Source: Pseudomonas pohangensis
Lineage (GTDB): Bacteria; Pseudomonadota; Gammaproteobacteria; Pseudomonadales; Pseudomonadaceae
Reading direction: 5' to 3'
Assembly: GCF_900105995.1 (NCBI RefSeq)
Contig: NZ_LT629785.1
Coordinates: 620,001-684,000 of the forward strand
DNA length: 64,000 bases
Each line of letters starts with the position of its first letter. Positions within the stretch are counted from its first letter, which is position 1. Below the pieces are notes generated by a model. The model was given only the letters and a program-made list of their open reading frames with translations. It made no database searches and had not been told where the DNA came from. Both the position numbers and the translations under genes were made by a program. Positions 16,242 through 24,708 of the stretch are shown one piece after another.

Positions 16242-18950
16242 ATGACCACCCAGACCACTGCTTCAACCTGCTGCTACTGCGGCGTCGGCTGCGGCGTGCT
16301 GATCGAGCATGACGGCGAGCAGATTCTCGGCGTGCAGGGCGACCCCGAACACCCGGCGAATTTCGGCAAGCTGTGCAGCAAGGGTGCAACCCTGCATCTG
16401 ACCGGCGATCTGGATGCCCGTGGTCTGTATCCCGAGTTGCGCCTGGGCAAGTCGCTGGCGCGCGGGCGTACCGACTGGGACAGCGCGCTGGACCATGCAG
16501 CCAGTGTGTTCGCGGAAACCATCCGCGAGCACGGCCCGGACAGTGTGGCGTTTTACATCTCCGGGCAGTTGCTTACCGAGGATTACTACGCCTTCAACAA
16601 GCTGGCCCGCGCGCTGGTCGGCACCAACAATATCGACAGCAATTCGCGGCTGTGCATGTCTTCGGCGGTGGTCGGTTACCAGCGCAGTCTGGGCGCCGAT
16701 GCGCCGCCGTGCAGCTACGAGGATATCGAGCAGAGCGACTGCCTGCTGATCGTCGGCAGCAACATGGCCTATGCCCATCCGGTGCTGTTCCGGCGCCTGG
16801 AAGAAGCCAAGGCGCGACGCCCGCAGATGCAAGTCATAGTGGTGGATCCACGGCGTACCGATACCTGTGAACTGGCCGATATGCATCTGGCGATTCTGCC
16901 GGGCACCGATGTCGCGCTGTTCCACGGCATCCTGCACATCCTGTTGTGGGAAGGCTGGATTGACCGGCGCTATATCGATGCGCACACCGAAGGCTTCGAC
17001 GCACTGAAAAATCTGGTCCGCGACTACACCCCGGGCATCGTTGCCGACACCTGCGGCATTTCGGTGGAGAGCCTGCAGGCCTGTGCCGGGCTGATTGGCA
17101 AGGCCCCCAGTTTTCTGTCGTTGTGGTGCATGGGCCTCAACCAGTCGACTTCCGGCAGCGCCAAGAACAGTGCGCTGATTAACCTGCATCTGGCCACCGG
17201 GCAGATCGGTCGCGTGGGTGCCGGGCCGTTCTCCCTGACCGGGCAGCCGAATGCCATGGGCGGTCGCGAGACCGGCAGCCTGAGCAACCTGCTGCCCGGC
17301 CATCGCGAGGCCGGCAATGCGCAGCATCGCGCCGAAGTGGCGCGCTACTGGCAGGTCGATGCCTTGCCGGAAACCCCCGGACTGACCGCGGTCGAGCTGT
17401 TCGATGCAGTGGCCGCGGGCAAGATCAAGGCGCTGTGGATTGCCTGTACCAACCCGGCGCAGTCGCTGCCGGATCAAAGCAAGGTGCATGCGGCGCTGAC
17501 GGCCTGTCCGTTCGTGGTGGTGCAGGAAGCCTTTTTCACTACCGAAACCTGCGAATACGCCGACCTGCTGTTGCCCGCCGCCAGCTGGGGCGAAAAGGAC
17601 GGTAGCGTGACCAACTCCGAGCGGCGCGTCAGCCATGTGCGCCGTGCGATAGCCGCGCCGGGTGAGGCGCGTGCCGACTGGTCGATTACCTGTGATTTTG
17701 CCCGCCGGCTTGAGCAACGCTTGCGTCCCGGCCTGCCCAGCCTGTTCGACTTCACCAGCTCCGAGGCGCTGTTCGAGGAATACAAGCAACTGACTGCCGG
17801 ACGTGATCTGGATCTGTCCGGCCTGAGTCACGCGCTGCTGGATAGTCTGGGGCCGCAACAATGGCCATTCCCCAAGGGTGCCCGGCAGGGCACGGCGCGC
17901 CTGTATGCGGATGGGCAGTTTCCGACCGAGAGTGGCCGCGCCCGCTTTCTTGCAGAGGCCTATCGCGCGCCCCGGGAAAAACGTGAAGCGCGCTTCCCGT
18001 TGACGTTGAATACCGGTCGCCTGCGTGACCAGTGGCATGGCATGAGCCGTACCGGTACTGCCGCGCGCTTGTTCGGCCATGTCGAGGAAGCGGTGCTCGG
18101 TCTGCATCCGGATGAAATGCGCCGGCGGCGTCTGCTCAATGGCGAGCTGGTCAAACTGCGCAGCCGGCGCGGCAGCCTGATCGTGCCGGTACAGGCCGAT
18201 GACAGTGTGCGCTCCGGTCAGGCCTGGTTGCCGATGCACTGGGGCAAGCGCTTTCTCAAGGGGCTGGGCGTCAATGTGCTGACCCAGCCGGCGTTCGACC
18301 CTTTGTCGAAACAGCCGGAGTTGAAGCAGGCCGGTGTCGAAGTGGAGCAGGTCGAGCTGCCCTGGCAGTTCTTCGCTCTGGTCGAGGGCGATATCCAGCA
18401 GCGCTTCACGGCCCTGCGCCCGTTGTTCGACGACTTTGCCTACGCCAGCCTGAGCCTGACCGGTCGTGAGCGGCCGGCGCTGCAGATTCGTGCGGCCAGC
18501 GCGGTGGCGCCGGAGGCCGAGTTGTTGGCCAGCATCGATGCCTTGCTGAATCTGACGGATGGCCCGGTGCTGGCCTACGACGATCCGCAGCGCACGGTGG
18601 GCAAGCGCGTGCGCATTGAAGACGGGCGCATCACGGCGCTGCGTCTGGCCGGCGAAACCGCCGCGCGTGACTGGCTGAAAAGCTTGTGGAGCAGCGGTCA
18701 GGCGGATGCCGATTTGCGCCGCTGGTTGCTCGCCCCGCTGTCAGCGCCACCCGGCAATGCCGGCCCGGCAGCGGGCAAGACCCTGTGCAACTGCCTGAAC
18801 GTCAGCGAAAGCGCGGTGTGTGCCGGAATTTTGCAGGGGCTCGACCTCGATGGACTGAAACAGCAGCTCAAGTGCGGCACCAGTTGTGGTTCCTGTGTGC
18901 CGGAAATCCGCCGCTTGCTGGCCACCCAAGCAGTGGCGATCAGTGCATAA
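16242..18950 (+). CDS. nasC: Assimilatory nitrate reductase catalytic subunit with C-terminal BFD domain
   Basis: A 902-aa molybdopterin oxidoreductase of the NasA/NasC type (called nasC in P. aeruginosa). An N-terminal [4Fe-4S] site is formed by C10, C13, C17 and C45 (CCYCGVGC, LCSKG). Molybdopterin guanine dinucleotide-binding regions follow (SNSRLCMSSAVVGY; GLNQSTSGSAKNSALINLHL; TGRLRDQWHGMSRTG). Near residues 846-893 there is a BFD-like [2Fe-2S] module (LCNCLNVSE ... CGTSCGSC). It has no twin-arginine signal, so it is cytoplasmic. It reduces nitrate to nitrite, which NirBD takes on. GGAGAG precedes the ATG. It needs molybdenum cofactor made by the Moa proteins. Confidence 0.95.
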   Translation: MTTQTTASTCCYCGVGCGVLIEHDGEQILGVQGDPEHPANFGKLCSKGATLHLTGDLDARGLYPELRLGKSLARGRTDWDSALDHAASVFAETIREHGPDSVAFYISGQLLTEDYYAFNKLARALVGTNNIDSNSRLCMSSAVVGYQRSLGADAPPCSYEDIEQSDCLLIVGSNMAYAHPVLFRRLEEAKARRPQMQVIVVDPRRTDTCELADMHLAILPGTDVALFHGILHILLWEGWIDRRYIDAHTEGFDALKNLVRDYTPGIVADTCGISVESLQACAGLIGKAPSFLSLWCMGLNQSTSGSAKNSALINLHLATGQIGRVGAGPFSLTGQPNAMGGRETGSLSNLLPGHREAGNAQHRAEVARYWQVDALPETPGLTAVELFDAVAAGKIKALWIACTNPAQSLPDQSKVHAALTACPFVVVQEAFFTTETCEYADLLLPAASWGEKDGSVTNSERRVSHVRRAIAAPGEARADWSITCDFARRLEQRLRPGLPSLFDFTSSEALFEEYKQLTAGRDLDLSGLSHALLDSLGPQQWPFPKGARQGTARLYADGQFPTESGRARFLAEAYRAPREKREARFPLTLNTGRLRDQWHGMSRTGTAARLFGHVEEAVLGLHPDEMRRRRLLNGELVKLRSRRGSLIVPVQADDSVRSGQAWLPMHWGKRFLKGLGVNVLTQPAFDPLSKQPELKQAGVEVEQVELPWQFFALVEGDIQQRFTALRPLFDDFAYASLSLTGRERPALQIRAASAVAPEAELLASIDALLNLTDGPVLAYDDPQRTVGKRVRIEDGRITALRLAGETAARDWLKSLWSSGQADADLRRWLLAPLSAPPGNAGPAAGKTLCNCLNVSESAVCAGILQGLDLDGLKQQLKCGTSCGSCVPEIRRLLATQAVAISA

Positions 18951-18954
18951 ACGC

Positions 18955-19044
18955 CGGGACGCAGAGCGTCCCGGATCGGTTCCCACGCTGGAGCATGGGA
19001 ACCATCAGAGCCGTAGGGTGGGTTAGCCGCAGGCGTAACCCGCC
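18955..19044. repeat. Two REP-like elements between nasC and cobA
   Basis: GGGACGCAGAGCGTCCC (18957-18973) and TTCCCACGCTGGAGCATGGGAA form small hairpins of the GACGC-GAGCGTC/GGTTCCCAC repeat type. They are followed at 19012-19044 by a GTAGGGTGGGTTAGC ... GTAACCCGCC repeat. No promoter is evident, so cobA is probably read through from nasC. Confidence 0.6.
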
Positions 19045-19082
19045 AACCGGCCCGCAGGGCCGGCAATGAGGAGAAACACAGG

Positions 19083-19850
19083 ATGAACGGAAAAGTCTGG
19101 CTGGTCGGTGCGGGTCCGGGTGATCCGGAGCTGCTGACATTGAAGGCGGTGAAAGCCCTGGCCCAGGCCGAGGTGGTGATGATCGATGATCTGGTCAATC
19201 CGCAAGTGCTCGAGCATTGCCCGACAGCGCGGGTGATCCGCGTGGGCAAGCGCGGCGGCTGCCGTTCGACCCCGCAAACCTTTATCCATCGACTGATGCT
19301 GCGTTATGCGCGGCAGGGCAAGTGCGTGGTGCGTCTGAAGGGCGGTGATCCGTGCATCTTCGGTCGCGGCACCGAAGAGGTGGACTGGCTCAGTCAGCAC
19401 GGGGTACCGGTGGAGCTGGTCAACGGTATTACCGCAGGTCTGGCCGGAGCCACCAGTTGCGGCATCCCGCTGACCCTGCGCGGGGTGGCGCGGGGCGTGA
19501 CGCTGGTGACCGCCCACACCGAAGACGACAGCAGCCTGAACTGGGCGGCGCTGGCCCAGGGCGGCACCACGCTGGTGGTGTACATGGGCGTGGCCAAGCT
19601 GAGCGATGTGCGTGACAGCCTGCTGGCCGGTGGCATGCGCGCTGCTATGCCGGTGGCGATGATCGAGAATGCCTCGCTGCCGGAACAGCGCACCTGTTAC
19701 AGCGATCTGCAGCAGATGCAGCAGGCCGCGCTGGATTTTCAACTGAAAAGCCCGGCAATCCTGTTGATCGGCGAGGTGGCCGGGCGCTCTGCTGCGACTG
19801 CCAGCGGTCTGCTTGAGGAACTGAGGGTAGCGCCAGTGCGCATGGCCTGA
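19083..19850 (+). CDS. cobA: Uroporphyrinogen-III C-methyltransferase (SUMT)
   Basis: A 255-aa SUMT. Signature motifs are VGAGPGDPELLTLKA at the start and RLKGGDPCIFGRG near residue 82, with GITAGLAGATSCGIPLT near 115. It adds two methyl groups from S-adenosylmethionine to uroporphyrinogen III to give precorrin-2, the branch point to siroheme and cobalamin. As a single-domain enzyme without the CysG-like oxidase/chelatase, it needs another protein to finish siroheme. Its place after nirBD-nasC indicates that it supplies siroheme for NirB. GAGGAG lies about ten bases before the ATG. Confidence 0.95.
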   Translation: MNGKVWLVGAGPGDPELLTLKAVKALAQAEVVMIDDLVNPQVLEHCPTARVIRVGKRGGCRSTPQTFIHRLMLRYARQGKCVVRLKGGDPCIFGRGTEEVDWLSQHGVPVELVNGITAGLAGATSCGIPLTLRGVARGVTLVTAHTEDDSSLNWAALAQGGTTLVVYMGVAKLSDVRDSLLAGGMRAAMPVAMIENASLPEQRTCYSDLQQMQQAALDFQLKSPAILLIGEVAGRSAATASGLLEELRVAPVRMA

Positions 19851-19931
19851 GGGTGCTGGCAGCAGCCCGCGCCAGGCAGTACGGGCTCGTGGTTTGCCAG
19901 CTATCGATAGCTCCGGCTAACTGCTGCGCGC

Positions 19932-19945
19932 TTGACGTGCATCAA
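19932..19945 (+). promoter_or_regulatory. Candidate Anr/Dnr (FNR-type) box
   Basis: TTGAC-GTGC-ATCAA matches TTGAT-N4-ATCAA at 9 of 10 positions. A weak minus-10-like GATAGA (19964-19969) lies downstream at roughly class II distance. The next gene is the PiT transporter at 20079. The box could equally be chance; it stands in a 228-base gene-free gap. Confidence 0.4.
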
Positions 19946-20078
19946 CTGGCATTCTCTGCTCCCGATAGAGACTTCTGCCGGTAACTCTTCCGGCATGCCT
20001 TGCAGCTGGAGTGCCGCACATCTACAAAAACAATACAGGGGCAACCGGCTTTGGCGTCTGGCCGGGCCCGGAATTTAC

Positions 20079-21122
20079 ATGGACATTCTTGTCGTACTGG
20101 CCCTGGCAACCGTCTGCGTGACCCTGGTGTTTGACTACACCAACGGTTTTCACGATGCGGCCAACATAGTCGCCACCATGATTGCTTCGCGCGCCATGCG
20201 GCCTGCCCAGGCTGTGGTGTTGGTCGCGGTTTTCGAGTTTCTCGGCCCGCTGCTGGGTGGAACGGCGGTGGCCAATACGATTGGCAAATTTGTTGATCTG
20301 GACGGGCTTGAGCCGCAACTGGCGCTGTCCATACTGCTGTGCGGCCTGCTGGGGGCGATCAGCTGGAACCTGATTACCTGGTGGAAGGGTATTCCTTCTT
20401 CTTCATCCCACGCGCTGGTCGGAGGGCTGGCGGGTGCTGTAGTGATTTCTGTCGGTACGGATCATGTGGCCTGGGGCTTTGCCGGGCTGTTGCATGGTCA
20501 GCTGACGGGTGTGACCAAGGTTTTGCTGGCGCTGTTGCTGTCACCGCTGCTGGGTTTCTGGGTGGCGTTTTTCATCCACAAGCTGATGGCGCGTCTGCTG
20601 GCTGGTGCCAGGCCGAAGATCAACCGCGATTTGCGCCGGGCGCAGTTTTTCACGGCCGCCTGGCTGGCCTTTTCCCATGGTGCCAATGATGCCCAGAAGA
20701 GCATGGGCATCCTCACGCTGGTGCTGCTGCTGGGCGGCTTCATTGACAGTTTTGCCGTGCCGTTCTGGGTCATGCTGGCCTGTTCCCTGGCCATTACGCT
20801 GGGCATCATGTCGGGCGGCTGGCGGATTGTGCGGACCCTGGGTTTTGCCATTTACAAGGTGCGTCCGTTGCACGCGATTGATTCGCAGATCACCTCGGCG
20901 GCAGTGATTTTCGGCGCGTCATTCATGGGTGCCCCGGTTTCGACCACCCATGTGGTGGCCACCTCGATAATGGGTATCGGTTATGCCGAACGCCCCAAGG
21001 CGGTACGCTGGGAAAAAGCGCGTGAAATTGCCCAGACCTGGGTGATCACCATTCCCTGTGCCGCGCTGATGGGCATGCTGTTCTGTGTTCTCTATCAGGC
21101 CGTTCAACAGTTAGTTCAATGA
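20079..21122 (+). CDS. PiT family inorganic phosphate transporter
   Basis: A 347-aa inner-membrane symporter with 9-10 hydrophobic helices. The two PiT repeats show their signatures DYTNGFHDAANIVATMI near residue 19 and AFSHGANDAQKSMGI near 200, plus the GAPVSTTH motif near 290. It takes up phosphate (metal-phosphate) with protons. The start MDILVVLAL at 20079 is taken because it begins the first membrane helix; the upstream frame is not protein-like. The stop overlaps an in-frame ATG of the DUF47 gene, so the two are coupled. Confidence 0.9.
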   Translation: MDILVVLALATVCVTLVFDYTNGFHDAANIVATMIASRAMRPAQAVVLVAVFEFLGPLLGGTAVANTIGKFVDLDGLEPQLALSILLCGLLGAISWNLITWWKGIPSSSSHALVGGLAGAVVISVGTDHVAWGFAGLLHGQLTGVTKVLLALLLSPLLGFWVAFFIHKLMARLLAGARPKINRDLRRAQFFTAAWLAFSHGANDAQKSMGILTLVLLLGGFIDSFAVPFWVMLACSLAITLGIMSGGWRIVRTLGFAIYKVRPLHAIDSQITSAAVIFGASFMGAPVSTTHVVATSIMGIGYAERPKAVRWEKAREIAQTWVITIPCAALMGMLFCVLYQAVQQLVQ

Positions 21123-21130
21123 GGTTTTCC

Positions 21131-21775
21131 ATGTCCAGAAACCCGGGTCACGCGCTGATTGCACGGATATTTGATCGGGTGCTGCCCAAAGCCCCGGATT
21201 TTTTCCATATGCTGGCCACGCAAAGCGCGAAGGTGGCTGAAACTGCCGAGTTGCTGGTGCGCTTCATGCAAACCAATAGCGCGGAACTGGCTGCGCAGAT
21301 CAATGCGGACGAGCACGCTGCCGACGATATCAAAGTGGCCAATATCCATATCCTCAACGAGGCGTTTTCCACGCCGATTGACCGCGAAGACATTTACCGG
21401 GCGATCACCAACCTTGATGAAATCGTCAATTACTGCAAAGACACCGTGAATGAAATGGCGGCGCTGGAGGTTGAGCCGGATCGTTTCACCCAAGGCATGG
21501 CCGAGCTGCTGCTGGTTGGTGCCAGCGCCTTGCGCAAGGGCTTTGGCCGGCTGGGCAAGCATACCGCGGCAGCTTCCGACGATGCCGAGGTGGCGCGCAA
21601 GGCCGAGCGCGCAATCGACTACCTTTACCGCGATGCCCTGGCTGCCCTGTTTCAGGGGGACAACTACATCCAGATGTTCAAGAAGCGCGAGATTTACCGG
21701 CATCTGACCAATGCCGCCGAGCGCATGGCGCATTGCGCCAGCACCCTGCATGACATTGTGGTGAAAATGGTTTAG
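21131..21775 (+). CDS. PiT-associated DUF47 (PhoU-like) protein
   Basis: A 214-aa helical PhoU-like protein of the DUF47/TIGR00153 family, almost always encoded with PiT transporters and thought to modulate them. Acidic, helix-rich stretches such as INADEHAADDIKVANIH and TNLDEIVNYCKDTVNE are typical metal-binding PhoU segments. The start at 21131 is preferred over an ATG at 21119 because GAGG sits six bases before it. It overlaps or abuts the PiT stop. Confidence 0.88.
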   Translation: MSRNPGHALIARIFDRVLPKAPDFFHMLATQSAKVAETAELLVRFMQTNSAELAAQINADEHAADDIKVANIHILNEAFSTPIDREDIYRAITNLDEIVNYCKDTVNEMAALEVEPDRFTQGMAELLLVGASALRKGFGRLGKHTAAASDDAEVARKAERAIDYLYRDALAALFQGDNYIQMFKKREIYRHLTNAAERMAHCASTLHDIVVKMV

Positions 21776-22051
21776 CCCGGAGCCATGCTCAATGTCCGTA
21801 GTGCCCGGGTGATTACAACTGGTCGCTGCACTCTCGCCTTGCCTGCGCTGCGCCGGGGCCTGCCGGATATCTGCTGGTGCAGGGCATGTAGCGCCACAGG
21901 CAGCCGGGCCTGATTGTTCCGGGCAGATCATCTGTGAGCGTTATTGCCGGCTATTCAGCGCGGAATCCGGCATTGCCCGCACGCGTGCGTCCGTGGAAAC
22001 TGCTCTGCCAGTCAGTTGATTCTTTTGCGGTGAAACAGGGGAGTAGTGCAC

Positions 22052-22963
22052 ATGAGCGAAGCGGTCGGGTTTGAAGGCAAGGTGGTAGTGGTCACTGGCG
22101 CCGGTGGTGGTCTTGGTCGCGCCCATGCGTTGCTGTTTGCCAGCCACGGTGCGCAGGTGGTGGTGAATGATCTGGGTGGCAGCACCCAGGGCGAAGGGGC
22201 CAATGCTTCGGCTGCCGACAAGGTGGTGGCGGAAATTCGTGCCGCCGGCGGCACGGCCGTGGCCAACCATGACTCGGTGACCGATGGTGACAAGATCGTG
22301 CAGAACGCGCTGGATGCTTTCGGTCGCGTCGATGTGCTGGTCAACAACGCCGGCATCCTGCGTGACAAGAGCTTCCTCAAGATGGAAGACACCGACTGGG
22401 ATCTGGTCTACAAGGTGCACGTCGAGGGCGCCTACAAGGTGACCCACGCTGCCTGGCCGCATCTGCGTGAACAGAACTACGGACGGGTGATCTTTACCGC
22501 TTCGACTTCGGGCATCTACGGCAACTTCGGCCAGGCCAACTACGGCATGGCCAAGCTCGGGCTGTATGGCCTGACCCGCACCCTGGCGATCGAGGGGCGC
22601 AAGAACAATATCTTCGTCAATGCGATTGCCCCGACCGGTGCCACACGGATGACCGATGGCCTGTTTCCGGCGGAAATGTTCGAACAGCTCAAGCCAGAAC
22701 TGGTCAGCCCGCTGGTGGTGTACCTCGGCAGTGAAGCCTGTCAGGAGACGGCCGGGCTATTTGAGGTCGGCGGTGGCTGGATGGGCAAGGTGCGCTGGGA
22801 GCGCAGTCTGGGGCTTGGCTTTGATCCGCAGGCCGGTTTCAGCCCGGCAGATGTAGCCGCCAACTGGCAGCAAATATGCGACTTCGACGGCGCCGTGCAT
22901 CCGCAGGACAATATGCAGGCAATGCAGCAGATGATCGCCAATCTGCAGCGCTTTGCCCGCTGA
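22052..22963 (+). CDS. SDR family oxidoreductase, hydroxyacyl-CoA dehydrogenase (MFE-2/HSD17B4-like)
   Basis: A 303-aa SDR close to the dehydrogenase part of multifunctional beta-oxidation enzymes. It shows TGAGGGLGRAHALLFASHGA, a VVNDLGGSTQGEG loop typical of the group, NNAGILRDKSF, and the active-site ASTSGIYGNFGQANYGMAK. The C-terminal extension after GGGWMGKVRWERS is also typical. It likely oxidises a 3-hydroxyacyl-CoA. GGGGAG lies nine bases before ATG 22052; a GTG at 22046 is too close to that site. It is followed 108 bases later by a crotonase, so both may serve acyl-CoA breakdown. Confidence 0.88.
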   Translation: MSEAVGFEGKVVVVTGAGGGLGRAHALLFASHGAQVVVNDLGGSTQGEGANASAADKVVAEIRAAGGTAVANHDSVTDGDKIVQNALDAFGRVDVLVNNAGILRDKSFLKMEDTDWDLVYKVHVEGAYKVTHAAWPHLREQNYGRVIFTASTSGIYGNFGQANYGMAKLGLYGLTRTLAIEGRKNNIFVNAIAPTGATRMTDGLFPAEMFEQLKPELVSPLVVYLGSEACQETAGLFEVGGGWMGKVRWERSLGLGFDPQAGFSPADVAANWQQICDFDGAVHPQDNMQAMQQMIANLQRFAR

Positions 22964-22977
22964 ACCACTGGCCAGCG

Positions 22978-23027
22978 GCTGGTGCCCCCTCGCCCCTTTG
23001 GGGAGAGGGTTGGGCAGAGGGGCTTGG
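22978..23027. repeat. Short REP-like palindrome
   Basis: Arms GCCCCCTCGCCCC and GGGGAGAGGG ... GAGGGG lie between the SDR and the crotonase genes. It is the same CCCTC/GAGGG type as at 11080. Confidence 0.45.
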
Positions 23028-23071
23028 CAGCTGCATGACCTGTCCTGCCTGGGTAATTCGAGGAGGTAGGT

Positions 23072-23839
23072 ATGTCGGTATTGATCGAGAAGAACGGTCC
23101 GGTCACCACGATCATTCTTGATCGTCCGCAGGTGCGCAACGCGGTGGACCGGCCGACTGCCGAAGCGCTGGCAGCGGCGCTGCGTGCGTTCGAAGCCGAT
23201 GCGCAGGCGCGGGTTGCGGTGCTCACCGGTAACGCCGGTACCTTCTGTGCCGGGGCCGATCTGGCCGCAGTGGCTGAGGACGGTGCGCGGCGCAACCGGC
23301 TGGAAGTCGAAGGTGACGGTCCGATGGGGCCAAGCCGCATGAGTCTGGGCAAGCCGCTGATTGCGGCCATCGAAGGCTATGCGGTGGCCGGTGGACTGGA
23401 GCTGGCGCTGCTGGCGGATCTGCGCGTGATGGCCAGCGATGCGGTGCTCGGGGTGTTCTGCCGGCGCTTCGGCGTACCGCTGATTGATGGTGGCACGGTG
23501 CGTTTGCCGCGCATCATCGGTCAGGGCCGGGCGCTGGATATGATCCTCACCGGCAGGCCGGTACAGGCCGAAGAAGCCCTGCAGATGGGTCTGGTCAATC
23601 GGGTGGTGGCGCCGGGTGCGAGCCGTGCGGCTGCCGAACAGCTGGCCTCAGAGATTGCCGCCTTTCCGCAACGCTGCATGCTCGCGGACCGTGCCAGTGC
23701 CTACGCACAATGGTCGTTGCCGTTTGCCGAGGCGCTGGCCAACGAATTTGCCGGCGGCCTGAAGGTGCTGGAAAGCGGCGAAACCCTGGAAGGGGCCAGC
23801 CGCTTCAAGGCCGGGCAGGGTCGTCACGGCAAGTTCTAG
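23072..23839 (+). CDS. Enoyl-CoA hydratase/isomerase (crotonase) family protein
   Basis: A 255-aa crotonase. Visible are the PQVRNAVDRPTAEAL start, the first oxyanion-hole segment GNAGTFCAGADLAAV, and the second, AIEGYAVAGGLELALLADLRV, with FCRRFGVPLIDGGTVRLPR after it. Crotonase-like proteins hydrate, isomerise or hydrolyse acyl-CoA esters; the catalytic acids differ by subgroup, and I cannot name the substrate. AGGAGGT sits at ideal distance from the ATG. Likely linked in function with the preceding SDR. Confidence 0.9.
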   Translation: MSVLIEKNGPVTTIILDRPQVRNAVDRPTAEALAAALRAFEADAQARVAVLTGNAGTFCAGADLAAVAEDGARRNRLEVEGDGPMGPSRMSLGKPLIAAIEGYAVAGGLELALLADLRVMASDAVLGVFCRRFGVPLIDGGTVRLPRIIGQGRALDMILTGRPVQAEEALQMGLVNRVVAPGASRAAAEQLASEIAAFPQRCMLADRASAYAQWSLPFAEALANEFAGGLKVLESGETLEGASRFKAGQGRHGKF

Positions 23840-23963
23840 TGGCTGTACCGTGTTGAGGGGGCGGCGACCCGCCGCGAAAGTGCTTGCAAATAGTACAAAA
23901 ACTCGCGCCGGGGGCGACGCTCTCACGGCTAGAGCTGGCCTGTCTGGTACATGTTGGACAAAG

Positions 23964-24029
23964 TGTAGGGTGGTCTTCAGCCCACCAAGGGCCTGACTTC
24001 GTGACGGTGGGCTGAAGCCCGCCCTACGC
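23964..24029. repeat. REP-like inverted repeat (GTAGGGTGGGCT family)
   Basis: TGTAGGGTGGTCTTCAGCCC and GGGCTGAAGCCCGCCCTACG face each other between the convergent crotonase and adenosyltransferase genes. It is related to the copy at 16142. The gap otherwise holds nothing I recognise. Confidence 0.7.
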
Positions 24030-24056
24030 AACAGGGCCTACAACACTAGCCAATAA

Positions 24057-24635
24057 TCAGTCGGGTTTTTCAGCTTCCTGCCAGAGTATCTCGGCGATGC
24101 CCTGACGTTTGGCGATCAGCCGCGAGGCAACGAAGAGCAAGTCGGAAAGCCGGTTCAGGTAGGCCAGCAGCGTCGGCCGCAGGGCTTCCAGTGCATTCAG
24201 TTGCTGGCAGCGGCGTTCAGCGGTGCGCGCCTCGCTGCGGCAGACATGGGCTTGCGCGATCAACCGCGAACCACCGGGCAGGATGAAATTCTGCAGCGGC
24301 CCGAGTTCTTCGTTCCAGCGATCGATTGCCTGTTCCAGTTGCCCGATATGTGCCGCGGTGACGGCCTGGTAATCCGGCATGGCCAGTTCGCCGCCGAGAT
24401 CGAACAGGCGGTGCTGGCAGGGTGCGAGTACCTGCTGCAATTCGGCCAGCGCCGGGCAGGCTGGCAGTTGCAATTGCAGCTCTGCCAGCAGCAGTCCGAG
24501 CTGGCTGTTCAGGCTGTCGACCTCACCCATGGCTTCCACGCGCGGATGATCCTTGCTCACCCGCCGGCCGTCAGCCAGACCGGTTTCGCCCTGGTCGCCG
24601 GTTCGCGTGTAGATTTTCGACAGTCGTTGTCCCAT
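24057..24635 (-). CDS. Cob(I)alamin adenosyltransferase (PduO/ATR type)
   Basis: A 192-aa ATR of the PduO family. The N-terminal ATP-binding segment KIYTRTGDQGETGLADGRRV is diagnostic, followed by VEAMGEVDSLNSQLG and, near residue 130, ARTAERRC with catalytic Arg/Glu positions. It transfers adenosyl from ATP to cob(I)alamin to make coenzyme B12. It may serve cobalamin-dependent enzymes elsewhere in the genome. It converges with the crotonase gene and is 73 bases downstream of panE on the same strand. Confidence 0.93.
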   Translation of the reverse strand: MGQRLSKIYTRTGDQGETGLADGRRVSKDHPRVEAMGEVDSLNSQLGLLLAELQLQLPACPALAELQQVLAPCQHRLFDLGGELAMPDYQAVTAAHIGQLEQAIDRWNEELGPLQNFILPGGSRLIAQAHVCRSEARTAERRCQQLNALEALRPTLLAYLNRLSDLLFVASRLIAKRQGIAEILWQEAEKPD

Positions 24636-24708
24636 GGGTTTTGGCCTGTTGCTGGTAGTGATCTGGCTGCGCAGGGTAAAGGATCGGGCGCAAATGTTCA
24701 GCAGCGAT

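Noticed and set aside
12904..24029. Repeated palindromes as a possible CRISPR array
   Set aside because: The repeats are few, differ in family, and have no regular spacers; they are REP-like intergenic elements.
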